Source of the DNA: Verrucomicrobiota bacterium
Lineage (GTDB): Bacteria; Verrucomicrobiota; Verrucomicrobiia; Opitutales; Opitutaceae
Direction: 5' to 3'
DNA: 30,241 nucleotides
NCBI GenBank assembly: GCA_023426435.1
Contig: JAFAAS010000072.1
Span: 1 to 30,241 of the forward strand
Shown here: positions 6,370 to 14,547 of the stretch, piece after piece
Numbering within the stretch: the first letter of the stretch is position 1
How the letters are laid out: the number at the start of each line of letters is the position of its first letter
The notes under the pieces: model-generated
What the model was told of the DNA's origin: nothing
The model's input: only the letters and a program-made list of their open reading frames with translations
The model's database searches: none
Translations under genes and position numbers: made by a program

Positions 6370-7875
6370 ATGAACGCGCTGCCCTGCACAATCTACGTTT
6401 CCTTCCTCGGCGCGCTGCTCGCGCTGGCCGCAGGAACGCGTTCCGCCCACGCCGCGCGCTGGACCGCGCTGATCTCCGCCCTCTTCGCTTCGGCACTCAC
6501 CTTCTTCGCGGCATTCGATTTCACGCCGGCCGCCGCCGTCCAGCCGCTCGTCGACATTTCCTGGATACCGCAGCTCGGGATTCGCTACCAACTCGGTGCC
6601 GACGGCATCAGCCTCACGCTCGCGATCCTCACCGGTCTCGCGGCGACCGCCGGGATTCTGTTCTCCTGGAACATCACCGAGCGCGTCGGCGAATTCTTCG
6701 CGCTTTACCTCGCGCTCATCGGCGGCGTTTACGGTGTTTTCCTCAGCACCGATGCCTTCACGTTCTTCGTGTTCTACGAGATCGCGATCGTTCCGAAATA
6801 CTTCCTGATCGCGAACTGGGGCTCCACGAATCGCGAATATGGCGCGATGAAGCTCGTGCTCTACTCCTTCGCCGGCAGCGCGCTCGTGCTCGCCGGCTTG
6901 CTTTGGACCTTTGCCGCCAGCGGCGCCGAAAGCTTCGCACTCGCCGATCTCATCGCGGCCGCGCCGCAAATTTCGCATGCACAACAGCTCGGCCTCTTCG
7001 CTCTGGTCTTTCTCGGCTTCGCCACGCTCGCCGGCCTGTTTCCGCTACACTCCTGGGCGCCGACGGGCCACGTCGCCGCGCCGACCGCCGCGTCGATGCT
7101 GCTCGCCGGCGTCGTGATGAAACTCGGCGCCTACGGCTGCCTGCGCATCGCGATGCCGCTCTTTCCCGAGGCGCTCGCCTTCTATCAACCCGCCATCGCC
7201 TGGCTCGCGATCGCCGGAATCCTTTACGCGGGCTTCGTCGCGCTCGTGCAGGAGGATTTCAAGTTCGTCATCGCTTACTCGAGCGTCAGCCACATGGGCT
7301 TTGTCCTCCTCGGTCTCGCCGCCGCGACACCGCGCGCGGTGAGCGGCGCGGTGCTGCAGATGTTCTCACACGGCGTGATCGCCGGCCTGCTGTTCGCCGT
7401 TGTCGGTCGGATGGTTTACGAACGCACGCACACGCGCCGCCTCGCCGATCTTCGCGCGCTGCCGCTTTTCCGGCTGATGCCTTTCGCCGCCGTGACCTTC
7501 GTCCTCGCCGGGCTCGCGTCGATGGGCATGCCCGGATTTTCCGGCTTCCCCGCCGAGCTCACGATCCTGATCGGCACGTGGAGCGTATCACCTTTGTGGA
7601 CACTCGCCGCCGCCCTCGGCGTCGTGGTCGCCGCCGCGTTCACCTTACGCGCGATCCACACCTCCTTCTTCGGCAAGGTGGACCCCGACGTCCCCGTCGG
7701 GCTCGTTCACGCAGCGCACGCGAAACAACCGATCACGTTTCCTGAAAAAGCCGGCGCGCTCCTCCTCCTCGCCGCGACGGTTTACATCGGGCTTCGTCCC
7801 GACGTGTTGCTCGCGTGGATCGAACCCGCGCTGCAATCGCCGCTGTTTCAGGCGGTTTTGAAAGGAGGCGCATGA
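6370..7875 (+). CDS. nuoM: NADH-quinone oxidoreductase subunit M, second copy lacking the TM7 lysine
   Basis: This is a second NuoM-type antiporter subunit of 501 residues, directly after the first. It is clearly NuoM: it has DGISLTLAILTG, the helix 5 Glu in FYEIAIVPKYFLIANWGS, the helix 8 Lys in GVVMKLGAYG, KFVIAYSSVSHMGFV, and the helix 12 Glu in FSGFPAELTIL. The normally invariant helix 7 lysine is replaced. The segment reads TLAGLFPLHSWAP, with Leu220 where the first copy has Lys234. The ATG at 6370 is chosen; an ATG at 6358 (four residues longer) is made by the upstream repeat. The stop overlaps nuoN (ATGA at 7872-7875). A tandem pair suggests a complex I with an additional antiporter module rather than redundancy. 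Confidence 0.92.
   Translation: MNALPCTIYVSFLGALLALAAGTRSAHAARWTALISALFASALTFFAAFDFTPAAAVQPLVDISWIPQLGIRYQLGADGISLTLAILTGLAATAGILFSWNITERVGEFFALYLALIGGVYGVFLSTDAFTFFVFYEIAIVPKYFLIANWGSTNREYGAMKLVLYSFAGSALVLAGLLWTFAASGAESFALADLIAAAPQISHAQQLGLFALVFLGFATLAGLFPLHSWAPTGHVAAPTAASMLLAGVVMKLGAYGCLRIAMPLFPEALAFYQPAIAWLAIAGILYAGFVALVQEDFKFVIAYSSVSHMGFVLLGLAAATPRAVSGAVLQMFSHGVIAGLLFAVVGRMVYERTHTRRLADLRALPLFRLMPFAAVTFVLAGLASMGMPGFSGFPAELTILIGTWSVSPLWTLAAALGVVVAAAFTLRAIHTSFFGKVDPDVPVGLVHAAHAKQPITFPEKAGALLLLAATVYIGLRPDVLLAWIEPALQSPLFQAVLKGGA
7861..7868 (+). promoter_or_regulatory. Strong ribosome binding site of nuoN
   Basis: AAAGGAGG at 7861-7868 lies 3 bases before the nuoN ATG at 7872, inside the end of the second nuoM. 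It supports the ATG at 7872 over longer in-frame alternatives, one of which begins at 7815. Confidence 0.8.
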
Positions 7876-9359
7876 ACTCCAGCTATCTCGAACTCGCCCG
7901 CGCGCTTCTGCCGGAAACCTCGCTCGTCATCGGCGCCTTGCTCGTGCTCGGTTTCGACCTTATCCGCGGACGCAACCGTCCGCTCGACGCGCGTCTGCAA
8001 GCGTCCGTCCTTCTCGGTTCGCTCGCCCTCATCGCCGCCGCGTGGAACACCGCGCACGTCGGCACGCCCGGGACACTCTTCGGCGCCACGTTCAATCTCG
8101 ATCCCCTCGGCTTGATGACCCGGCTCGGCGTCCTTTTGCTCGCGCTGCTGGCATTATCGACCACGCCGGGCGTCGCCCGCGTGCGGCATCCGGCGGAGTT
8201 CGTTGCCGTGGTTCTTTTCGCCACCTGCGGGTTCACGTTGATGGCGGTGTCGCAACAACTGCTGCTCGTCTTCCTCGCGATCGAACTCGCGAGCCTCTCG
8301 CTCTACATTCTCGCGGGCTTTGACAAAACGCGTCCCGAGTCCGCCGAAGCCGGATTGAAATATTTTCTCTTCGGCGGGATGTCCGCCGCGTTTCTGCTCT
8401 TCGGGTTCAGCCTACTTTACGGGCTGACCGGTTCGATCGAGCTCCCCGCGATCGCGCGCGCGCTGCACGCCGGAAACAGCGACGGTCCTCTGCTGCTCGT
8501 GGCGCTCGCGATGATCGTCGTGGCCTTCGGCTTCAAAGCCGCCGCCGCGCCCTTTCATCTTTGGGCGCCGGATGTTTACGAAGGCGCGCCGCCCGCCTCC
8601 GCGGCCCTCATTGCATCCGCCTCGAAGCTCGCCGGCGTGGTCGTCTTCGCGCGGCTGCTCTGGCCCGGCCTCGCCGGCGCGTCGGGCGATTTCTTCGCGC
8701 TCTTCGCGCAACCGGGTTGGCTGACGATCGTGGCGCTCGCGGCGGGCGCGTCGCTGTTGCTCGGCAATCTCGTCGCCCTTGCGCAGACGAACGTGCGCCG
8801 CTTGCTCGCGTATTCAGCGATTGGACACGCGGGCGTGATGCTGCTGGGCGTGATGATCGCCGGCCGGGTGGGAGTCGGCATCGGCCCGCTGTTTTATTAC
8901 GCCGCAACCTACGGTCTCGCGACCGTGGGCGCGTTTGGCGTGATCGCGGTGGTCGAATCGCAGGGCGGCGGTTGCCAGAAAATCGCCGATCTGGCCGGTC
9001 TGCATCGTCGCTCGCCCGTGCTCGCGTTGTGCCTCCTGGTGTTCTTCCTGTCGCTCGCGGGCGTGCCACCGCTCGCCGGGTTCTTTGGCAAATTCGTGGT
9101 GTTTGCCGGCGCGTTGCAGGCGGGTGGCATCGGCTCTGCAGCCGGCGTTCTCGCCGTCGCGGCGATCCTGCTGAGCGCGGTCGCGCTTTATTATTACCTC
9201 GTGGTGTTGAAACAAGCGCTCGTCGTTTCGCCCGCCGCCACGCGCGCCGGCCGCATCGCGGTCCCGGTCGGCGCAGCGTTCACGCTGATAATGACGGCCC
9301 TGCTTTTACTCGTCTTGGGAATCTTTCCCTCGGTGGTGCTGAACGTCTTCAGCCACTGA
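7872..9359 (+). CDS. nuoN: NADH-quinone oxidoreductase subunit N
   Basis: NuoN is the third canonical antiporter-like pumping subunit of complex I. It has 495 residues. Conserved elements are the helix 5 Glu in VFLAIELASLSLYIL, the helix 7 Lys in FGFKAAAAPFHLWAPDVYEG, the helix 8 Lys in IASASKLAG, the NVRRLLAYSAIGHAG stretch, and the helix 12 Lys in AGFFGKFVVF. The start is set by the Shine-Dalgarno sequence AAAGGAGG and the ATGA overlap with the preceding gene. It is the last recognisable nuo gene. No clear terminator follows it. C still outnumbers G early in this gene, but G leads by its end, which marks the start of a change in strand composition. Confidence 0.95.
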   Translation: MNSSYLELARALLPETSLVIGALLVLGFDLIRGRNRPLDARLQASVLLGSLALIAAAWNTAHVGTPGTLFGATFNLDPLGLMTRLGVLLLALLALSTTPGVARVRHPAEFVAVVLFATCGFTLMAVSQQLLLVFLAIELASLSLYILAGFDKTRPESAEAGLKYFLFGGMSAAFLLFGFSLLYGLTGSIELPAIARALHAGNSDGPLLLVALAMIVVAFGFKAAAAPFHLWAPDVYEGAPPASAALIASASKLAGVVVFARLLWPGLAGASGDFFALFAQPGWLTIVALAAGASLLLGNLVALAQTNVRRLLAYSAIGHAGVMLLGVMIAGRVGVGIGPLFYYAATYGLATVGAFGVIAVVESQGGGCQKIADLAGLHRRSPVLALCLLVFFLSLAGVPPLAGFFGKFVVFAGALQAGGIGSAAGVLAVAAILLSAVALYYYLVVLKQALVVSPAATRAGRIAVPVGAAFTLIMTALLLLVLGIFPSVVLNVFSH

Positions 9360-9432
9360 AAAATGCGTCAATCGCACGACGCCCGAAGAATCCGGCTGGT
9401 CTCGCCAGCCTTGTTTTCGCAACGTCCGGCCC

Positions 9433-9738
9433 ATGCTGTTGTTGGCCGCTGCTGACACGACCAAGTCCGCTCTCGATCGGTTGAAAGACGTGCCGCCCGC
9501 CTTCTGGCTGAAGGTCGGCATCGCTATTTTGGCCGTGATCGTCGTCGTGGTCGTCCTGCGCAAGCTCGCCCAGGTGAACAAAGTCGTGCTCGCCGCCGTG
9601 GTGTTGATCGTCGCGAGCGCGATCGGCTTCAACTGGATCTACGAGCGCAACGAGCCCGCCTGGGCCACGCCCGTGGTCGAGAAACTCGCGCAGATCTTCC
9701 CCAGCAAGGGCGCCTACAACGCTAAACAAACGAAGTAG
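9433..9738 (+). CDS. Small membrane protein of unknown function downstream of nuoN
   Basis: This 101-residue protein has two predicted helices (about residues 26-42, rich in Ile and Val, and 51-66) joined by a short basic turn, KLAQVNK. It has an amphipathic N-terminus and a C-terminal soluble tail with WIYERNEPAW. I do not recognise a family. It begins 73 bases after nuoN on the same strand, so it may be transcribed with the complex I genes. An accessory or assembly role is possible but unsupported by any motif. No good Shine-Dalgarno is seen before the ATG. The smooth composition and clear helix pattern argue that it is a real gene. Confidence 0.65.
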   Translation: MLLLAAADTTKSALDRLKDVPPAFWLKVGIAILAVIVVVVVLRKLAQVNKVVLAAVVLIVASAIGFNWIYERNEPAWATPVVEKLAQIFPSKGAYNAKQTK

Positions 9739-9758
9739 TCGCCCCCGGTCACGGCGCT

Positions 9759-9780
9759 CCACGCGCAACGACGAGCGTGG
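9759..9780 (+). other. Small hairpin between the small membrane protein gene and gnd
   Basis: CCACGC (9759-9764) and GCGTGG (9775-9780) can pair around a 10-base loop. No T-tract follows, so it is a weak candidate for a factor-independent terminator. The rest of the 116-base gap before gnd shows no confident promoter. Confidence 0.3.
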
Positions 9781-9854
9781 AAATTATGACTGTTGGGCAA
9801 AATCGGGGTGGTTTTTAGCCCGATCGCGGCGTAATTACGTCTTTCCTTTTGTTT

Positions 9855-11360
9855 ATGCCCAAATCCCATTCAGACATCGGCCTCATCGGTCTCGCGGTGA
9901 TGGGCCAGAATCTGGCTCTCAACATCGCCGACCACGGCTTCCAAATCTCGGTTTATAACCGCACGACGGAAAAGACGGAGAAATTCGTCGCCGAAAACCC
10001 CAACACGCCCGGTGGCGTCGTCGGCACGAAAACCCTCGAGGAGTTCGTCGCGTCGCTCGCGAAGCCACGCAAGATCGTCATCCTCGTCCAAGCGGGCAAG
10101 GGCACTGACGCGGTCATCGATGGCCTCGTGCCGCTGCTCGAAGAGGGCGACATCGTGATCGATGGCGGCAACGCGCTATGGACCGACACCATTCGCCGCG
10201 AAAAAACGCTGCGCGAAAAAGGTCTGCGCTTCATCGGCTCGGGCGTTTCCGGCGGCGAAGAGGGCGCGCGTTTCGGTCCCTCGCTGATGCCCGGCGGCGA
10301 CAAGAAAGCTTACAAGGAACTCCAACCGATCTGGAATGCGATCGCCGCGAAGGTCGACGCGAAGACCGGCAAGCCGCTCACCGGCGCGACGCCCGGCAAA
10401 CCCGTCAAAGGCGGCGTGCCGTGCGCGACCTACATCGGCGAGAACGGTGCGGGTCACTACGTGAAGATGATCCACAACGGCATCGAGTATGGCGACATGC
10501 AGATGATCTGTGAGGCGTATCATCTGATGTCGGGCTTGCTCGGCCTGAAGCCCGAAGAAATGGGCGCGATCTTCTCGGAGTGGAACGAAGGCGCGCTCGA
10601 CAGCTTCCTGATCGAGATCACCGCCGACATCCTCAAGCAGAAGGATCCGAAGACGAAGAAGAAGGCGTTCGTCGACGTCGTCCTCGACACCGCCGGCCAG
10701 AAGGGCACGGGCAAGTGGACCTCGACCAACGCGCTCGATATGGGCGTCCCCGCCCCGACGATCGCCGAGGCCGTGTTCGCGCGCTGCATTTCCGCCATCA
10801 AGGAAGAGCGCGTCGCCGCTTCGAAGATCCTCAAAGGCCCGGGCAAGAAATACCGCGGCTCGAAGAAGGCGCTCATCGCCGCGATCCACGACGCGCTCTA
10901 CTGCTCGAAGATCTGCTCGTATGCGCAGGGTTTCCAACTGATGCGCACCGCGCAGAAGGAATACAATTGGAAGCTCGACTTCGGTCAGATCGCGCAGATC
11001 TGGCGCGGTGGTTGCATCATCCGTGCGGCGTTCCTGCAAAAGATCACCGAGGCTTACGCGCGGAATCCGAATCTCGCGAACCTGCTGCTCGATCCGTATT
11101 TCAACAAGACCGTGAAGAAGGCGCAGGAAAACTGGCGCAAGGTCGTGTCGCTCGCCGCCGAGTGCGGCGTGCCGGCGCCGACGTTTGCGTCCGCCCTCGC
11201 CTACTACGACAGCTATCGCTCGGCGCGTCTGCCGGCGAACCTGCTGCAGGCGCAACGCGATTACTTCGGCGCGCACACCTACGAGCGCGTCGACCAGCCG
11301 CGTGGGAAGTTCTTCCACGTCGACTGGCCCGAGCCGACCCGCCCGCAGATCGAGGCTTAA
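9855..11360 (+). CDS. gnd: 6-phosphogluconate dehydrogenase, decarboxylating
   Basis: This cytosolic enzyme oxidises 6-phosphogluconate to ribulose 5-phosphate and CO2 with NADP+ in the oxidative pentose phosphate pathway. The 501-residue protein starts with the nucleotide-binding IGLIGLAVMGQNLALNI and contains GSGVSGGEEGARFGPSLMPGG. It also has the catalytic KMIHNGIEYGDMQMICEAY with the conserved His-Asn and Lys region, and the family signature LDTAGQKGTGKWTS. The length matches the long homodimeric form. A short lysine- and glycine-rich insertion (AKTGKPLTGATPGKPVKG) lies near residues 172-190. The ATG at 9855 is preferred; a TTG two codons upstream is also in frame. G and C are nearly balanced on the coding strand, unlike the genes on either side. 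A strong terminator follows. Confidence 0.96.
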   Translation: MPKSHSDIGLIGLAVMGQNLALNIADHGFQISVYNRTTEKTEKFVAENPNTPGGVVGTKTLEEFVASLAKPRKIVILVQAGKGTDAVIDGLVPLLEEGDIVIDGGNALWTDTIRREKTLREKGLRFIGSGVSGGEEGARFGPSLMPGGDKKAYKELQPIWNAIAAKVDAKTGKPLTGATPGKPVKGGVPCATYIGENGAGHYVKMIHNGIEYGDMQMICEAYHLMSGLLGLKPEEMGAIFSEWNEGALDSFLIEITADILKQKDPKTKKKAFVDVVLDTAGQKGTGKWTSTNALDMGVPAPTIAEAVFARCISAIKEERVAASKILKGPGKKYRGSKKALIAAIHDALYCSKICSYAQGFQLMRTAQKEYNWKLDFGQIAQIWRGGCIIRAAFLQKITEAYARNPNLANLLLDPYFNKTVKKAQENWRKVVSLAAECGVPAPTFASALAYYDSYRSARLPANLLQAQRDYFGAHTYERVDQPRGKFFHVDWPEPTRPQIEA

Positions 11361-11392
11361 GCGCGGACGATTTTCATTCGCCCTCTCTCTTC

Positions 11393-11423
11393 CAGCGCGG
11401 CTTCACGGCCGCGCTGTTTTTTT
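11393..11423 (+). terminator. Rho-independent terminator after gnd
   Basis: CAGCGCGGC (11393-11401) pairs with GCCGCGCTG (11408-11416) to make a 9-bp GC-rich stem with a 6-base loop, followed at once by seven T residues (11417-11423). It lies 33 bases past the gnd stop and is a textbook intrinsic terminator. Confidence 0.92.
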
Positions 11424-11478
11424 GGCCGGCCGAGAATGCGAGTGGTTTTTCGATTAACGATAGCCACGCCATTCTGGC

Positions 11479-11680
11479 ATTCTGAGCGTAGCGAAGTATC
11501 CACGTGTGCGCCCGCTTGCGATTGTCCCCCTGGATGTCGCACCAGCCTGCGGGCAGAGCGTTTCCAGAAAAACTATAGCCCTTCAGGCGAACCACAGAGG
11601 CACAAAGGCACGGAGAAATCCCGTGGCCTCCTCTGCGTGCTTGGTGCCTTCGTGGTTCAGACTTCGCTTCGCTCAGAATG
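11479..11680. repeat. Nested composite of two inverted-repeat families
   Basis: The outer arms, CATTCTGAGCGTAGCGAAG (11479-11497) and CTTCGCTTCGCTCAGAATG (11662-11680), are complementary with one mismatch. Inside them lies a second pair. AACCACAGAGGCACAAAGG begins the arm at 11590-11615. The arm at 11631-11657 ends in GGTGCCTTCGTGGTT. The inner family also occurs at 27493-27587 and as a single arm at 25325-25353. The block fills most of the gap of about 350 bases between gnd and the convergent universal stress gene. I see no coding region there. Confidence 0.8.
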
Positions 11681-11713
11681 ACAGATCTGAGGCTGTCGTT
11701 TATTGGAGACGCT

Positions 11714-12565
11714 CTACCGGAACATCAGCACCGGGATCTGCACCGTGCGGATCATTGTGGTCGTGGTGCTGCCCACGATGAATTGGCGGATTCGCGAATG
11801 TCCATACGCGCCCATCACGAGCAGGTGGATGTTCAATCGCCGCACCGCGTCGGCGAGAACGGTTTCCGGCGCGCCTTCGAGGAGTTCGGCCGTCACGGTG
11901 TAGCCCGCAGCGACGAGTTCGCGGCGCGCGGATTCGAGGTCCTGCGCGAGTTGAGGCTGCTTGTGGCCGACGCTGATGAGATGACAGGAAAGTCCGCGCA
12001 GCAGGGGTTGCGAGGCGGCGTAGGCGACGGCTTTGCGTGAGCTGGGGCCGCCGTCGAAGGCGATCATGAATCGCTCAATGGGCCGAAAGGCGCGCGAGGC
12101 GACGAGCACGGGATGGCGGCTGCTGCGGATCACGCGTTCGAGATTGCTGCCGAGATGGAGCTTCGCGAAGTCGGCGTGCTCGCCGCGTTTGCCGATCACG
12201 ATCAAATCGGCGGCGGCGTCGAATCGTTCGATGGAATCGACGAGCGCGCCGTGTTGTTTCTCGAGGACAATCGGCGAGACGCCGGCAGTTTCGAAGTGGC
12301 GACGCGCCTCCGCGAGAATCACGCGCGCTTTGGCTTGGGCGATCCGAGCCTGGGTTTCCGCGAGATCCACCATCTGCGCCAGGAGTTCGGAGGAAGCGTC
12401 GAAACCGATGGCGCCGGAGATGTCGGCGGGCGCGACTTGCGTCGGGAGCTCGAGCATGTGCAACACGTGCACGCCGGCGCCCATCCGTTGGGCGGCCCAA
12501 GCGGTGTGATCGTAAACGCTGGCGGCGTAGAGCGAGCCGTCGGTGCAGGAGAGAATCGTGGACAT
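11714..12565 (-). CDS. Universal stress protein with two UspA domains
   Basis: This 283-residue cytosolic protein is made of two tandem UspA folds. The first is about residues 1-158 and the second about 163-283. Each ends with the ATP-binding pattern G-x2-G-x(about 10)-G-S/T: GKRGEHADFAKLHLGS at 125-140 and GAYGHSRIRQFIVGST at 252-267. Usp domains bind ATP or AMP and often regulate transporters or stress survival. The start at 12565 is an ATG. The gene lies 17 bases after the SulP stop on the same strand, so they are likely co-transcribed. The Usp protein may modulate that transporter; that is inference from position. Confidence 0.9.
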   Translation of the reverse strand: MSTILSCTDGSLYAASVYDHTAWAAQRMGAGVHVLHMLELPTQVAPADISGAIGFDASSELLAQMVDLAETQARIAQAKARVILAEARRHFETAGVSPIVLEKQHGALVDSIERFDAAADLIVIGKRGEHADFAKLHLGSNLERVIRSSRHPVLVASRAFRPIERFMIAFDGGPSSRKAVAYAASQPLLRGLSCHLISVGHKQPQLAQDLESARRELVAAGYTVTAELLEGAPETVLADAVRRLNIHLLVMGAYGHSRIRQFIVGSTTTTMIRTVQIPVLMFR

Positions 12566-12582
12566 TGTTTTGGGATGCGGGG

Positions 12583-14064
12583 TTAGTGGGCGGCGACTTT
12601 GTCCATCGCACCCGGTTTGTCGTGGAGGGCGAGCCGATCCACGATGGTGCGACTGGCTTCGTTGAGGCCGACGATTTCGACGGTCGTGCCTTCGCGACGG
12701 AATTTGAGGACGACCTTGTCGAGGGCGTTGATCGAGGTGAGATCCCAGAAATGCGCGTGCGAGACGTCGATGCGCACGCGCTCCAGGACTTCACGGAAGT
12801 TGAAGGCGTCGGCGAAGGTGTTGGCCGAAACGAAGAACAGTTGTCCGCGCACGACATAGGTGCGCTCGTTGCCGTCGGCGGAAAGTTCGCTGGTGATGGC
12901 GAGGAGCTGGGACACTTTGCGGGCGAAGAAGAGCGCACTGAGGAGCACGCCCACGCCGACGCCGAGCGCGAGGTTGTGAGTGGCGACGACGACGGCCACG
13001 GTGGCGACCATGACGATGCTCGAGGATTTGGGGTGAACGCGGAAATTCCGGAACGAGGCCCAGCTGAAGGTGCCGATTGAAACCATGATCATCACGGCGA
13101 CGAGCGCGGCCATGGGAATTTGTTTCACCCAGTCGCCGAGCAGCACAATGAGAATGAGAAGAAGCACGCCCGCGGAGAAGGCCGACAGCCGGCCGCGGCC
13201 GCCGGATTTCACGTTGATGACGGACTGGCCGATCATCGCGCAACCGGCCATGCCGCCGAAGCAGCCGGCCACGAGGTTGGCGATGCCCTGACCGGTGCAC
13301 TCGCGGCTCTTGTTGCTCGTGGTGTCGGTGAGATCGTCGACGATGGTGGCGGTCATCAGCGATTCGAGGAGTCCCACGATCGCCAGCGGAATCGAATACG
13401 GGAGGATGATGCGCAGCGTTTCCCAGTTGAGCGGCACATCGGGAAGGAAGAACGTGGGAATCGTCGACGGCAGCGTGCCCATGTCGCCGACGGTGCGCAG
13501 ATCGAGTCCGAGAAAAATGGATACAGCCGTGAGCGAAACGATGCAGATGAGCGGCGAAGGCACGGCTTTGGTGAAGCGCGGCAGGAGATAGATGATGGCG
13601 AGCCCGGCGGCGACCATCGCATACATCGTGATCCCCTGCCCTTTGAACTCGGGCAATTGCGCCATGAAAATGAGGATTGCGAGGGCGTTGACGAAGCCGG
13701 TGACGACGGAGCGCGAAACGAACTTCATCCATTCGCCGAGTCGGCACAGACCGGCGACGATCTGCAGGACGCCGGTGAGCAAGGTGGCGGCGAGCAGGTA
13801 GTGCAGTCCGTGTTCCTTCACGAGATCGACCATGAGCAGCGCCATGGCGCCCGTGGCGGCGGAGATCATGCCCGGACGCGCGCCGACGATGGCGATCGTG
13901 ACGGCGATGCAGAACGACGCGTAGAGCCCGACTTGGGGATCGACGCCGGCGATGAGAGAGAACGCGATGGCCTCCGGGATGAGGGCGAGTGCCACGACCG
14001 CGCCGGCGATGATGTCGCGGCGCGGGTTGAGCAGCCATTGCTGAAGATAGACCGACTTGGTCAT
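12583..14064 (-). CDS. SulP family anion transporter with C-terminal STAS domain
   Basis: The product is an inner-membrane permease of about 493 residues. The first helices contain NPRRDIIAGAVVALALIPEA, a good match to the SulP N-terminal motif for this family. FGGMAGCAMIGQSVINVKSG, followed by GGRGRLSAFSAG, matches the conserved core. The last 100 or so residues form a STAS domain, including IDVSHAHFWDLTSINALDK. SulP proteins carry sulfate, bicarbonate or dicarboxylates, and the sequence alone does not tell which. BicA-like bicarbonate uptake is one option. The frame is open up to 14250, but the residues before MTKSVYLQQW look random and Arg-rich, so the ATG ending at 14064 is chosen. The likely promoter is in the divergent gap 14065-14547. 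Confidence 0.9.
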   Translation of the reverse strand: MTKSVYLQQWLLNPRRDIIAGAVVALALIPEAIAFSLIAGVDPQVGLYASFCIAVTIAIVGARPGMISAATGAMALLMVDLVKEHGLHYLLAATLLTGVLQIVAGLCRLGEWMKFVSRSVVTGFVNALAILIFMAQLPEFKGQGITMYAMVAAGLAIIYLLPRFTKAVPSPLICIVSLTAVSIFLGLDLRTVGDMGTLPSTIPTFFLPDVPLNWETLRIILPYSIPLAIVGLLESLMTATIVDDLTDTTSNKSRECTGQGIANLVAGCFGGMAGCAMIGQSVINVKSGGRGRLSAFSAGVLLLILIVLLGDWVKQIPMAALVAVMIMVSIGTFSWASFRNFRVHPKSSSIVMVATVAVVVATHNLALGVGVGVLLSALFFARKVSQLLAITSELSADGNERTYVVRGQLFFVSANTFADAFNFREVLERVRIDVSHAHFWDLTSINALDKVVLKFRREGTTVEIVGLNEASRTIVDRLALHDKPGAMDKVAAH

Positions 14065-14547
14065 GGATGAAACGAGAGGAAGGTGCAGATCGATCGGAAC
14101 GTATCCGAAGCGGCAGGACGCGCGGGAGGCGTCCGGGGGATGCTCACGCCTGGCTTCGCCGAAGCGGCGAAGGACACTCTTTACGGTGGCGTGACGGTTG
14201 CGGGAAACATCTGCGGGCGGCGAGGCTCCGGGATCGGCGAGCGGGCGCAATCAAAAGTTTCGAGGGCCGATGGGGCGGATCCGTTAAAAAAAATCGAAAG
14301 CTTTTGTTCGCGGCCCTGAAAAACGAGTGCGGCTTTTCCCGAGTTTGGAAAATCGCGGAACGTTCAATTCGCCATGTGCACTAAGCCGCGGGCTAAAAGC
14401 TTGTTGGTCGCGTTGAGAGGGATGGCTGCCTTACCTCTGATGGAAACGCGATTGACCGCTTTGGATGTCCCCACCCTGGCGCCAGGATAAAGGGGGCACG
14501 TCCGGTTCCTAACGTGCCCAACTTTCGTTGGGTGCGCTCGCCTCCGA
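14065..14547. other. Divergent intergenic region between the SulP and glycosyltransferase genes
   Basis: This gap of about 480 bases separates the - strand SulP gene from the + strand fusion gene. It should hold promoters in both directions, though I cannot place convincing -35/-10 pairs. An A-rich patch at 14285-14293 and several palindromes near its right end (14475-14532) are the only structures seen. I found no gene in it. Confidence 0.5.
14475..14532 (+). promoter_or_regulatory. Cluster of palindromes in the leader of the fusion gene
   Basis: Three structures follow each other. The first is the 12-base palindrome CCTGGCGCCAGG (14475-14486). The second is GGGCACGT (14494-14501) pairing with ACGTGCCC (14512-14519) around 10 bases. 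The third is CCCAAC (14517-14522) pairing with GTTGGG (14527-14532). The second and third share CCC at 14517-14519 and so cannot form fully together. They end 15 bases before the ATG at 14548. A switch-like leader is possible but unproven. Confidence 0.45.

Noticed and set aside
5208..6389. Long - strand open frame opposite nuoM
   Set aside because: It is an Arg/Glu/Gly-rich shadow of a well-supported membrane protein gene, with no domain.
11496..11507. DnaA-box-like sequence GTATCCACG near the skew change
   Set aside because: It is a single imperfect match lying next to a repeat arm, with no cluster of boxes and no AT-rich unwinding region, so it does not support an origin by itself.
12565..14070. 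Several + strand open frames opposite the SulP gene
   Set aside because: They are Glu/Gly/Asp/Arg-rich shadows. The - strand frame encodes a full SulP protein with STAS domain.
14065..14250. 62-residue N-terminal extension of the SulP protein
   Set aside because: The residues are Arg-rich and unlike SulP proteins. MTKSVYLQQW at 14064 begins immediately before the conserved first motif.
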